From Streptomyces sp. NBC_00223 (lineage in GTDB: Bacteria > Actinomycetota > Actinomycetes > Streptomycetales > Streptomycetaceae): a stretch of DNA of 64,000 nucleotides. The notes under the pieces were generated by a model, which saw only the letters and a list, made by a program, of their open reading frames with translations, was not told the origin of the DNA and made no database searches. The stretch is taken from the NCBI RefSeq assembly GCF_036199905.1, contig NZ_CP108109.1, positions 682,001 through 746,000 on the forward strand. Reading direction: 5' to 3'. This document shows positions 26,259 through 36,800 of the stretch, piece after piece. How positions within the stretch are numbered: position 1 is the first letter of the stretch; each line of letters begins with the position of its first letter. Both the position numbers and the translations under genes were made by a program.

Positions 26259-26489
26259 ACCACGTTGCGCCCGCGGCCCGCAGGGGCGACGAGCGCTCCG
26301 TGCCCCCGCGGAGGCCGCCGGACCTGCCCGAGGCCGCCACGCCGCTTCCCGCCCCGGCCGAGGACCGGCCGAGCCGTATCGGCACTCCGCCCCAACTCCC
26401 GGCCCGGCACCACCCGAGCCCGGCCCCGCACATGCCGATGCCCCGCCCGATTCGGACGGGGCACCGAGCGTGCGGTGGGCCGCGGTCGA

Positions 26490-26699
26490 TTACGCGTTGC
26501 CGAACTCCCCGGCTGCCACACCGGATACAAACGCCGCCCATTCACTGCCGGAGAATACGAGGGCCGGTCCGGCCGGGTTCTTGCTGTCACGCGCGGCGAC
26601 GCGGCCGTCCACGGGAGCCACCTCGACGCAGTCGTTCTGCATGCCGCTGTACGTGGACTTACGCCAGGGCGCTGTGCTCAGATCGACTATCACGTTCAC
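26490..26699 (-). CDS. DUF397 protein
   Basis: A 69-residue protein with the DUF397 signature: WRKSTYSGMQNDCVEVA near the start, then VAARDSKNPAGPALVFSGSE and the closing WAAFVSGV. These small proteins are nearly always partnered with an XRE/DUF5753 regulator in actinomycetes, as here: its start overlaps the stop of the upstream regulator by four bases. The pair resembles a toxin-antitoxin-like or developmental switch, of which BldB/WhiJ-type loci are known members. Its biochemical role is not established. Confidence 0.9.
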   Translation of the reverse strand: MNVIVDLSTAPWRKSTYSGMQNDCVEVAPVDGRVAARDSKNPAGPALVFSGSEWAAFVSGVAAGEFGNA

Positions 26700-27544
26700 T
26701 GGTATTCCTCCAAATATCGCCGAATCAACTCCAACGACGCTTCCTCATTGAGTGCGAGGTTGCACGTCCAATCGAAGTGTTGCGTCAGTTCAACGACTCG
26801 CTTGGTCGATTCTACCAGTTCGCCCGAACCGAACGATTCGACGTAGGCGATGGTCGCCCCCTTCGGGGAGGTCAGGAGTGTCAGCGATCCGCCGAGCATC
26901 CAGAAGTCCCCGGCTTCGAACGGCACCACCTGCACGGTCATGTTCGGATCTTCGGCAGCACGGAGCAGCGCCTCCATCTGATCCGCCATCACTGTCGGTC
27001 CGCCGACCGGGCGTTTCAGAGCGGCTTCGTCCATCACCGCCCAATACGGTGGTGAGTCCTCGCGATCGAACACGAGCTTGCGGCGCATACGCATGGATAC
27101 CGCGCCGTCGAATAAGGACGCGGGCGCCTTGGGTTTCCGCGCCCTGATACGTGACCGCGCGTACTCCTCCGTCTGCAGCAGTGCCGGAATGTCGCTGCTG
27201 GCGAAGACCTGAATACGTTCGGCCCTGGCCTCGCGTTCGGCACCTTTGCGCTGGTACTCCTGGATCGTTCCACTGCCGATGGCCTCCAGCAGCTCACTGA
27301 AAATGCCGCCGGTCGCCAATTGCTCGTCAAGGGTGCGCACCAGATTGTCGGACGGGATCTGTTCGCCGCGTTCCACCCGTGCCAGGTACGCATGGTCATA
27401 GGTCGTCAGTTTCTTGAGTTCCCGCAGCGACCAGCCGAGCGCTTCCCGCCGCCGGCGCAGTTCGTTGCCCAATACCCGTGACAGGGTCAGGCGTCCGTCA
27501 TCGTCTCGTTCGACCACTTCCCGCACACCTCCTTGTCCTGCCAT
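26696..27544 (-). CDS. XRE-family regulator with DUF5753 domain
   Basis: A 282-residue protein. An XRE helix-turn-helix lies at about 20-80 (ELRRRREALGWSLRELKKLT, then YLARVERGEQIPSDNLV). The DUF5753 domain follows from about 105 to 275 (IQVFASSDIPALLQTEEYAR, then MTVQVVPFEAGDF). It is translationally coupled to the DUF397 gene. Such WhiJ-like regulators bind their own promoter and influence development. Which signal releases this one is unknown. Confidence 0.9.
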   Translation of the reverse strand: MAGQGGVREVVERDDDGRLTLSRVLGNELRRRREALGWSLRELKKLTTYDHAYLARVERGEQIPSDNLVRTLDEQLATGGIFSELLEAIGSGTIQEYQRKGAEREARAERIQVFASSDIPALLQTEEYARSRIRARKPKAPASLFDGAVSMRMRRKLVFDREDSPPYWAVMDEAALKRPVGGPTVMADQMEALLRAAEDPNMTVQVVPFEAGDFWMLGGSLTLLTSPKGATIAYVESFGSGELVESTKRVVELTQHFDWTCNLALNEEASLELIRRYLEEYQ

Positions 27545-27691
27545 ATTGCACCGGCCACGTACCGCCGGGCGGCCGGATCGGACAATGTCCTGTGGACAAG
27601 CGCACGTTGGCCCCGCGCCGGGTCTGGGAAACGGTCACCCCGACCGCGAGGGTGGGTCCCCTCAACCGCAAACCCCCAGGGAGTCCGCCCC

Positions 27692-28363
27692 ATGGCCCTG
27701 ACCGGCGCCGCCGCCACCCGTCCTCTCGGCGCTTTCCCCCACCCGCAGCGCGCCGTCGTGCCGTACATCACCGCCTGGTCGTCGGAAAGGGATTTACCCG
27801 GGACCCTGGTCGCGCACCGGGACCGACTCGCCTATTCCGACGAACACCCTTACGACCGCGATGCGTTCAGAATTCTGTGGCGTCGATTCGGTGTGAGTCC
27901 GGGGAAGGGCAGGCCCGAATACGGGGCGGTGCACACGCTTCGTCAGCGGCGGGCGATGCGGCGGGTGCTGTGTCAGGTGTGCGGCGGGCCGGCCGACGAG
28001 AGCCGTGACGGGGTGCTGTGGCTCATGGGCCGGGCCGAGTACGAACGCGAGCCCTGGCCGGCCCCGGTCGAGTCGCCGCACCCGCCCGTCTGCCTGGCCT
28101 GCGCCGTACGCGCCGTGCGGCTCTGCCCCCACCTGCGCGACCACTACACCGCCGTCCGCGCCCGGCGCTTCCACCTGTCAGGGGTGTACGGCGCCCTGTA
28201 CGTCCCCGGCCCGTACCAGCCCCAGGCCCTCGGCGTCGCCACACTCGCCCTGGACGACACCCGCACCCGCTGGCTCCAGGCCGGCCAGCTCATCATGCGC
28301 CTCACCGACTACCGCGTCGTAGACCTCGACACCGAAGCCACGGCTCAAGGTCTTTCCATCTGA
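27692..28363 (+). CDS. Uncharacterised cysteine-containing protein divergent from the XRE/DUF397 pair
   Basis: A 223-residue protein, probably soluble. It has DRDAFRILWRRFGVSPGK at about residues 54-71, then a possible zinc site made of CQVCGG and CLACAVRAVRLCP. The gene is divergent from the XRE regulator with 147 bp between starts. ATG 27692 has AGGGAG upstream. I recognise no characterised function. The first conserved segment is repeated as a DNA fragment at 58.0 kb, which suggests a multi-copy family. Confidence 0.7.
   Translation: MALTGAAATRPLGAFPHPQRAVVPYITAWSSERDLPGTLVAHRDRLAYSDEHPYDRDAFRILWRRFGVSPGKGRPEYGAVHTLRQRRAMRRVLCQVCGGPADESRDGVLWLMGRAEYEREPWPAPVESPHPPVCLACAVRAVRLCPHLRDHYTAVRARRFHLSGVYGALYVPGPYQPQALGVATLALDDTRTRWLQAGQLIMRLTDYRVVDLDTEATAQGLSI
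27837..27908 (+). repeat. 72-bp element, copy A (inside a gene)
   Basis: This 72-base segment inside the hypothetical gene matches 57999-58070 (opposite strand) at 63 of 72 positions by direct comparison. The identical blocks include CTGTGGCGTCGATTCGG. Confidence 0.85.
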
Positions 28364-28442
28364 CCCGCGCCGCCACTCGGCCCGAACGGGGGGCCGAACG
28401 GGGGGCCGCCGCCTCGTCGTTGAAGGAGAGGCAGGGAAGTCG

Positions 28443-28934
28443 TCAGAAGACGCCGAAAAAGCGGTCCCACCAGCTGGGACGTTGAAGGCCCCGAGCCGGC
28501 CGGCCGGGCCCGTCGTAGTCGCGTTCCAGCAGTTCTTCGGGCACGGTCGTGTATGCGAGGTCGGCCAACGCCCGACGGACCTTGGCGAGGTCGGCTGCGT
28601 CCAGCTCGCCTTCGGCCTGGGCTTCCGCGGTGTCGAGGAAGGCTCCGGGGTTGTCGGCGCAGACAAGGGCGAGAGACCCGAACTTGCTCACGCACACCAC
28701 GATCCGCGTCCCGCACACGGTTGCTTCGGCGGGCACCGTGACCCGTCCGTACTCGGGGGAATCCTGGGTGTCCCGCGCTTCGGCGCATCGAGTGGCGAAG
28801 TCACCGTCAAGCCGTGCCACCAGGCCGCCGAACTTCGCACCGGTGCGGCGTCGGTCGTCATCCGGTGGCCACTCCAGCCACTCCGGACCGTCGAGCCCAC
28901 GCAGCAGGGCCAGCAGATCCGCTTCACACTCCAT
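28443..28934 (-). CDS. Uncharacterised small acidic protein, possibly an orphan immunity protein
   Basis: A 163-residue, mostly acidic, cytoplasmic protein without signal peptide or membrane segment. It ends with SWWDRFFGVF. ATG 28934 is used because the longer frame upstream is arginine/glycine-rich and non-specific. It lies on the same strand as the RHS-1 toxin, 1.4 kb beyond that locus and across transposase debris. Acidic singleton genes downstream of RHS loci are often orphan immunity genes; that is inference, and no named family is recognised. It converges with the preceding hypothetical gene. Confidence 0.65.
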   Translation of the reverse strand: MECEADLLALLRGLDGPEWLEWPPDDDRRRTGAKFGGLVARLDGDFATRCAEARDTQDSPEYGRVTVPAEATVCGTRIVVCVSKFGSLALVCADNPGAFLDTAEAQAEGELDAADLAKVRRALADLAYTTVPEELLERDYDGPGRPARGLQRPSWWDRFFGVF

Positions 28935-29249
28935 CACCCCCGCATCCTCGCGCGACCGCCCCCGCCCCCGCGAGCCCGACCACACGGACATCGCAGCCCC
29001 GACCACCACGGAAGCTCGCCCCCTGCTCCCCGCCTTCAGGCTCACCTCGACCTCGCCGTACGCACGGTCCTGCTGCGGTCAAGGCGGGCTTTCGCCTCGA
29101 AGAGACTCACGTCGAGTATTGCGCAAACCCACCTTTTCGTAGACCGAAGGCCCTCGATTCGAACGCACGTCAACGCAGAAGTGAACGCATCCGCTGGGCA
29201 ATCTCCGCCGCCGCCGATTGAACCTCGGCGCCACTCAGCGCGTCCGGGG
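28935..29249. other. Degenerate interval beside the transposase remnant
   Basis: About 315 bp without a supported gene. The minus-strand frame running on from the transposase remnant no longer resembles a transposase here and is probably foreign flanking sequence joined to the truncated element. Confidence 0.5.
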
Positions 29250-29857
29250 ATCGGCGGATCCGGCGTCTGCGGTTCCCGTCGGTTGGGGTTGGAGTCGTAG
29301 CCCTTGTCGCCGAGCAGCGCTTCGGTTCTTCTGCGAGGTTGGCCGGAGCGTCCGACGACGGACGGGATACCGCCGACCAGGGCGAGGGTCTGGGAGACGT
29401 CGTTGACGTTGGCCGCGGTCGTAATGACCTTGAGCGGGGTGTCGCGTCCGTCGTAGATCAGGTGGTGCTTGCTGCCCGTTTTCCGCCGGTCGACCGGTGA
29501 CGGACCGGTGTCGGCGCCCCCTTTTTCGCGGGGCTGGCTGTGAGAACCATCCACGCACGCACGTGACCAGTCGAGCTTGCCGACCGCGTTCAGCTCCGCG
29601 AGCAGAATCCGGTGCAGCTGGTCGAAGATTCCAGCCTTCTGCCACCAGTCCAGTCGCCGCCAGCACGTCTGGCCCGAGCCGAGCCCCAGCTTCAACGGCA
29701 GAAGTTGCCAGGCTATGTCGTTGTAGAGAACGAACAGGATGCCCTGGAGACAGAGCCAGTCCGGCCTCGGCCCCGGCGAGCGCTCCGGCCAAGGAAGCAG
29801 CACAGACTCGATCAGCGCCCACAAGTCGTCGTCCACGATCCACGGCCGAGTAGTCAC
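29250..29857 (-). pseudogene. IS5-family transposase, truncated and frameshifted
   Basis: Starting at GTG 29857, about 195 residues read as an actinobacterial IS5-type DDE transposase: LCLQGILFVLYNDIAWQLLP, SGQTCWRRLDWWQKAG, the first catalytic aspartate in DWSRACVDGSH, VDRRKTGSKHHLIYDG, and the second in LLGDKGYDSNPNRRE. After NRRE (about 29271-29285) the expected arginine-rich strand continues only in another frame, and then similarity stops, so the C-terminal third with the catalytic glutamate is missing. Intact relatives are roughly 270 residues. The element is dead unless helped in trans. Confidence 0.8.
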
Positions 29858-29903
29858 ACATCACGAACAGCCGAATCCTCACAGCGGTCACGGCCAACCA
29901 GGA

Positions 29904-30059
29904 CACTTCAGCAAGATCGCGTTACGCGCTTACCACCTGCCCACCCGCCTCGCCGACCGCGCCCGCCACTGCTTCCTGTGCGTCGGGCGGATTTGGCCCT
30001 GGGCGACCGCGTTCACCACCTACTGGCAGCGCCTGACCATCCTGCCGACCATCACCTGA
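29904..30059 (+). pseudogene. C-terminal remnant of a second transposase, possibly IS1380-like
   Basis: About 50 codons ending in a TGA at 30057-30059 read LRAYHLPTRLADRARHCFLC followed by WPWATAFTTYWQRLTILP. The tail with a hydrophobic stretch and WPWA resembles, from memory, the C-terminus of IS1380-type transposases. The similarity begins where the IS5-type remnant's left end should lie, suggesting that IS5 inserted into this gene. The 250 bp to the next gene hold nothing recognisable. Confidence 0.35.
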
Positions 30060-30308
30060 ATCCTGCCCACCAGCCCCGACGAGACAGCAAGGAGCACACC
30101 TCCACCACCTGCGGGTGCCGTGGAACCTCGGCGCAGTCGCAGCGACACGCGGCGACCCCGCACACGCCCACACGGGACAAAGGGGGCAAATCAGATGCTC
30201 ATTCACTCGCTCGCGACCGCTGACGCATCGAGGGTAACGACACCCATCGCCGACCGTCACCGGCGACTACGAACAAAGCCGAAGAACGCGCAGGCCCTAC
30301 GCCCGCCG

Positions 30309-30863
30309 TCACCCTTCGTTGAGCCTCCGCTCGTAATCCACCCCATTTGGCCCTATGCCGTCCACTTCATTACCAACCACGTCGATAGTGGCATCCATAT
30401 ACCCCATGGCGTACAGGACTGCTTCCGCGGCGAGGCTAGCATGGTCCGCATCAATATTGTGTACCGAGTACCGTAGGGAGTTTCCAACCTTACCCGAAAG
30501 GTTCGCTGCGATCCCCAATACCGACCACTCGGATGTATTCAGCCCAGAGGCGGCAAGGGCACCGTCTCCACCAGACCGTTGCATCTCGATCGCTTCCGCG
30601 TACGCTCGGTCGAAATCAGTTGCTGCATACAAGCGCCCAGCGGAATCACGATGCATTCGCATGAAGCCATGCTTAACAAGCCAGAGCCGAAGCCCTTCGA
30701 CCCGCAGCACCAGCCTTTCGGCTGCCTCCACCCAACATACAGTCGACGCCCCACGAAGCAAAAGGACTTCCAACTGATGCACGTCCTCCGGGACCTTCCC
30801 TACATTATTGCTCACGTCCGCCAAGATACCATGCCGATCGCCCGTACGCGCCTGATGATTCAC
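30309..30863 (-). CDS. Candidate immunity protein for the RHS-1 toxin
   Basis: A 184-residue protein with no signal peptide, beginning at GTG 30863 only 8 bp after the RHS-1 stop codon. Its base composition is lower in GC than the window average, like the RHS-1 C-terminal region. Position, orientation and composition are those of an immunity gene moving together with its toxin module. The sequence has ACASGLNTSEWSVLG-like and AAEAVLYAMGYMDATID segments but matches no immunity family I recognise. The ribosome site is weak, and a shorter start (for instance at the TTG before ADVSNNVGK) is possible. Confidence 0.7.
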   Translation of the reverse strand: MNHQARTGDRHGILADVSNNVGKVPEDVHQLEVLLLRGASTVCWVEAAERLVLRVEGLRLWLVKHGFMRMHRDSAGRLYAATDFDRAYAEAIEMQRSGGDGALAASGLNTSEWSVLGIAANLSGKVGNSLRYSVHNIDADHASLAAEAVLYAMGYMDATIDVVGNEVDGIGPNGVDYERRLNEG

Positions 30864-30871
30864 ACCCGCTA

Positions 30872-33800
30872 CTACGGCGCGCCTACTTCAGGGAACTCCA
30901 CTTCACCGGACATGCCAGGTGGTTCAACCGATGGAAATCTCTCATCCAACCACGCCTCCACTTGAGACGGAAAACCTCCACCATGACCCGTCGATGGATC
31001 CGGGTTTCCATACGCAGGAATTCGCGCCTCCCATTTCTTTCCACCCATCGTAGACTTCGACACCTGATATTTCACATATGGCCCCCTGTGCACTGGATCC
31101 CCATACGAGTCCGGGTCGCCCTTCTCCCACATTATCTGCACACCCGGATCATCCGGCATGGAATACCTGTCACCCTCTCCGCCTGTAGCAGCCCTAGGAT
31201 TCATATCATGCTTCTCGAATCCTGCATCTGTAGCCATTTGATTGACTTCCTCCCGAGTGACCCCTCTCAGGCTCTGAATATCCTTGAAACTTCTCACCAT
31301 TCCAGTTGCCGTAACTAGAACAGCACCATGGATAAATATATCACTCTGCCCAAAATTCAAATTCCCTATCCCGAATGCCCCATTGAGCTCCGGAGGGCAC
31401 TGATTAAGATCACAAAGTGCTCGCCAGTACCGGTATTCCTCACTGGGACCACTCGGTAGATGTCCAAAATGTTGCACGATCGATGCCCACGCCGATGCAA
31501 GAGGAGCTGCATAGCCTGACCGTTTATCGATCGAAACATGCGAGCTGACATTAGTCAGTCTGGATGTACCACTGCCCGTCGGGCGCTGACTTTCTTTCGC
31601 CTGCCCATTCCCTCCTCCGCCGGTGCTGGGGCCATGGGCCTGGCCATCGAGGGTGCAGACGGGCGGGCAGTCGGAGGCGGGGGGTGTCACGACGCCGCCA
31701 CCCCCGCTGCTGTCCTTGTTCATCAGGCCCGTGGGGTCCGAGCCCGTGACCGGGTTGTTCGCGGCGTAGCTGTAGCCGTTGATCTGCTGGGGGTCGGTGA
31801 GTTCGAGGAGCGGGTCGAGGGAGATGAAGCGGCCCGTGGTGGGGTCGTAGTCGCGGGCGCCGAGGTGGGTGAGGCCGGTGGTGGTGTCCCGGACTCCGTT
31901 GACGAAGCCGTGGTCGCCGGTCCACGCCCCGGGTATGGTGCCGCGGACGTTGCCGAAGGGGTCGGTACGGCGGTGGGTGACGGCCTGGGTGGTGGCGTCG
32001 ATCTGGGTGGTGCCGGTGTCGTGGGCGTCGGACAGGGTCCACTTGAAGCTGCCGTCGGAGGAGCGGACGGCGACGGTCTGGCCGAGCCAGGTGTAGTAGC
32101 GCGTGGCGGTGGTGTGGGTGGTGCCCTTGTCGAGGTGGAGTTCGGTGTCACCGAGGTAGACGGTGGTGCCGGTGTCGTCGCGGGTCAGCAGCCGGTTGCC
32201 GTCGGCGTCGTAGAGGTAGGACGCGGAGGTGCCGTCGGACTTCGTGTCCGAGGCGAGGTGCCCCTCGTCGTCCCAGACGAGGTCTTCCGTGGTGCCGCCC
32301 AGGTCACGGGTGGTGGTGTTGCCGGCGGAGTCATAGCCGTAGGAGTTGGTGGTGGTGCTGCCCGCGATGGTGGTGGCCGAGCCGGTCTGGGTATGGGGCT
32401 GCTTGCCGTTCGGGGAGCCGACCGGGGCCCCGTAGTCGTAGGTCGTCGTCGTGTCCGGGGCACCGGCGGCCGTGGCGTGCCGGACGAGCTGAGTGCGGTT
32501 GCCGAGCAGGTCGTAGGAGTAGGACTGCCAGTACGGCGCGGGCCCGCTGCCCAGGGCGGCGGTCGACGGGTTCGAACCGCAGGCGCCCGCGGTCTGCCAG
32601 GTGTCCGACGAGGTCCACGCATCGGTGAGCCGGTCATGACCGTCGTAGCGGTAGCACTGGGTGTCGTCCGCGCCGTCCGCGCGGGCGTCGGTCATCGTGG
32701 GGTTGCCGGCGTCGTCGTAGCCGTAGTGGGTGTCCTGGACGATGCCGCCGCCGGTGTCGTAGGTGACGAGTTGGCGGGTCAGCCGGCCGGTGCCGTCCTC
32801 GTAGGTGTTGGTCTCCTGGACCTGCTTGGCCGTGGCCATGGTGATCTGCTGGACCTGGCCCAGCTTGGTGTACACGCTGTCACGCACATAGCTGTAAGAG
32901 CCCTGGAGCTTGGTGGGCATGAACAGGTTGTTGTAGGTGTACACCATCGCTTCGGTCGGCAGTCCGCCGGCGGCCGGGTCGGTCACCGAGGCGAGGGTGT
33001 CGTCCAGGAAGTAGGAGGCCGACGATACATAGGAGCCCGCGAGGGCTTCCTCACCGGTGACCGAGGGGATCACGACCCGGGTCGAGGTCGGCCGGTACAG
33101 GGCGTCGTAGGCACCGACCTGGGACATGTACTGCGTGGCGCCGGTCTCGGAACCGTCGACATAGCGGATGGAGGAGGTCGGCTGCCCCTTGGCGACGTTG
33201 TCGTAGGTCCACTTGGCCAGCTGGTTGGCGGGGGCCTGCGCATCGCCCGCGGCGTCGTACTCACCCGTCCTGCGGCCGATTTCGTCGTACGTGTAGCTGA
33301 TCGTCCTGCCGCGGCTGTCGGTGGTGGACAGCACCTGGTCGAGGTCGGTGTACTTGGTTGTGCTCGCGCCGGCGTCCGGATCGGTGGTGGTGATCTTGCG
33401 GCCCATCAGGTCGTAGTCGTACGTCCAGACGTTGTGGTTCGCGTCGGTGACCTTGTTCAGGCGGTTCTTGGCGTCGTAGTCGTACGAGATCCACGTGTAG
33501 GGGCCGCTGGGGGTGCCGTTGTCGTACTGCCGGGTCTCGGAGGTACGGCCGAGTGCGTCGACCAGAGTGGTGGTGACGATGCCGCCGTTGGGCGGGATCA
33601 CGGTCGTGCGGTCACCGCCGTAGACAGTGCTGCTCGACCACTTGTACGTACCGCCGGCGTAGAAGTCGGCGAGGGTGGGGCGTCCGGCTCCGTCGTAGGT
33701 GGTCTGTGTCTGCGACGGCTGGGCGGAGATGATGTTCGCCAGCGCTCCGGACGCGTTCGTGGCGTCGACATAGTTGGCGTCGGCTTCGACGGCCAAGCCG

Positions 33801-36800
33801 CGCGAGTCGTACTTCGTCTCGGTGATCACCCGTCCGCCGCCAGGAGCGGGGACCTGGGTCTGGCGCGGCCGCAACATGGCGTCGTAGATCGCGTACGTGT
33901 AGTTGTAGCTGGTGCCGTCGTTACGGATCTTCCCGGTGCGGACGTACGAGGCGACAGTCTTGGACAGCTGGTAGTCGTAGCTGATGTTGGGCAGCTGGTT
34001 GGACGCCTTGATGCGGGTCGGCAGCCATACGCCGGTCATCCGCCCCAGCGAGTCGTAGCCCAAGTCGGTGCGCTTGTTGTTCGGGTCCACCACGGACAGA
34101 GCCAGTCCGCGTGCCGGATCGAAAGTCGTCGTGGTGGCGAACTGCTTGGCGTCCTTGGTGAGCGTACTGGTCAACGGGCCGCCGGTGACCGGAGTGTAGT
34201 TGGTGGTGCTGCTGTTTCCGTCGGCATTCGTGACGCTCAGGTTCCGGCCCTGGGTGTCGTATGTGCTGCTGGAGACGGTCTGGTATACGGGAGTGGACCC
34301 GCTGTAGGACGACACCCGCTGGGTGGAGGTCAGCTCGCCCAGCGTCGGCGCGGTTCCGTAGGACTGGTAGTCGTACAGGTTGCGGACGTCGGCGATCACG
34401 TCGGCGGGGCGCGTGGTGGCCGCGGCGCATGCGACGTCCACACTCTCCATCCGGATCGGCACGGCCCGCAGCCAGGCGGTGGTGTTGTCCGCGTAGGTGG
34501 TGCGGGTGCACTGTTCATCGCCGCTGACCGTGTCGTCGCCGCCGTCGTTCACCTGTGTGGGGGCGCCCGTGGTCGAGTCGTAGGTGGTGGACACCGTCGT
34601 GGTGCGGGGCAGGCCGCTGGTGAGGTCAGTGCGGGTGTGGACGGCGGACGGCCGCACGTAGTCGGCGGTACGGGTGCCGTCGGTCGCGGTCTGGTGAATC
34701 CACCAGTCGGTGATGGTGCTGCCGACCTCGGCCGTGCCGTTGAACGTCCGCGACTCGCGGACGCTGCCCGCCAGTTGGTCCTGATCGGTGACGTGGGTGC
34801 TGTTGGAGTCGGTGACGGTCGCGGTGCGGGCGGGGCCGCTGGACTGCTTGTCGCCGTCCATGCCCTGGAAGTACGTGGCAACCGTCTTGGTACGGGTGGT
34901 CTGGTCATTGCCGGTGGTGGTCGTCACCTGGCCGAATCCGCGCCACACCGACCAGGTCTTGTACTTCGCCAGGCTGGTGACGTTGTCACTGTCGTAGTGC
35001 CAGGCCGGGTTCGCGTAGGTGTAGTCCGTCTCCCTGCTCGGCGCCCCGCCGCTCGGATCGGACTCGACGACCTGCTTGACCACGTACTTGTGGAACCAGT
35101 CCAGTTGCGGGGCCGCCATGGTCGGCGGCGTCCACATCACCGGGTAGCACAGCTTCGTGTCACTGTCCGGGGCCGAGGGCATGCTCGTGCCGGCGACACA
35201 CTGGCCGGTGGGATCGTTGTCGTTGTAGTTGACGGTGATGACCGAACCGGTCTCGGTGGTGATCGTCCGGACCCGCCACTTGATGAGCGCGGCGATGTCG
35301 TCATGGGTGGTGTCCACCCGGTTGGGCAGCTGGAGGCCCTCGAAGGAGACCTTCGGCATCGCCTGCGCGGTGCCGTCCAGGCCGGTGCGGGTGATCGACT
35401 TCAGCCACAGGCTCGCCGACGTGCCGTCACCGGGGTCGACGAAGCTCTGGTCCAGGGCCCAGGAGTCCACACTGCGGTAGGCAGGCGTCGAGAGGCCCGC
35501 GTCCCACACCTTGGTGGTGATCCCCGTCAGCCGCTTGCGGGTGAAGAATGTCGGCGCGGGCGAGTCCTTGCAGACCGCGCCCGACGCGCAGATCCGGTCG
35601 AAGGGCACGTCCGGCCAGTCCTTGGCCGTGGAGGAGGTCAGGGAGCCGCACGTCTCCGTGCTCGTGACCAGGCACCGCTCGGCTGTGGTGAAGACGACCT
35701 GGTCAGGGGCGTTGCCGAAGAACGTGGAGTCGGTGACCCCGTAGTCGATGCGCGACAGGTAGCCGCCGCGGTCGTACACCGTGCCGTTGGCCGTGGTGGT
35801 GCCGTTCTGCCCGTAGGCGTTGGTCTCCTTGGTGTACCAGTACGACATCGCGTTGTGGTGGGTGTCCACGACGTAGTCGAGGTTCCACCGCCATGCCTGG
35901 GTCACGGCCCGGCCGGAGAACGAGGTGCCGTTGCTGTAGCCCGGCTCGCCGCTGTCGTCGCCGTACACCGGTACGGTCCAGGTGGAGTTCGTCTCCGGCT
36001 TACCGGTCGTCCACCCGGGCAGCCGGTTCTTGCCGAAGACGTACTGGGTGCCGTCAGTGGTGGTGACGGTCCAGAACTCGCCGTCGTTGTCCCCGTTGGT
36101 CGCTCCCGTGGAGCGCACGACACGCTCGTTGTCGTCGTCCTTGGGGTGCCAGACGCCGCTGGTCTGGTCCTTGATCAGGGGTGTGGCCTTGCCGTTCAGA
36201 ACGATGGTCGCGTTGTCGTTCGCCCAGCACTCGTCGTACTTCTTCGACTGGCCGTCGTCGTCGCACGAGTCGTAGGACCGCTCGATGTACGACGCGGGCA
36301 GGTTGAAGCCCTCACCGATCCAGGACGGCTGATTGTTCGTCGACGGCAACCGGCCGTCGACGCTCTGCGAGTCGTAGTCGATCGCCAGATTCGGTGCTGG
36401 GCCGGCTGCCGCGGGAGGCACTGCCAAGGGGTACGACCAGGAGAAGTCACCGCTGGAGCCGCCCGCACTCCAGGAAGCCGAAGGAGCCAGGGAGGTCGCC
36501 TGGTAGGAGCCCGCCCCCGACTTCGCGGTCGCGTCCGCGCCCAGCAGCAGGGTGCCGGCCGACGCGGGACCCGCCGCCGGTACGGAGGCCGTCAGGGTCT
36601 GCGCCTTGAGGTCGTTCTCCGTCGCCACCGGCGTCTTCGTGCGGCACTCGGCCTTCTCCGGTGTGGTCAGCGCACAGACCGGCAACTGGACCAGGGTGAG
36701 ACGAGCGCCGAAGTCACCGCCGTAGGCGTGCGCGAAGCCGGAGTAGTCCAGGGATATCTTCGAGGCGGAGGAGCTTTCAGCCCCGCTGGCCCTGGTCACC

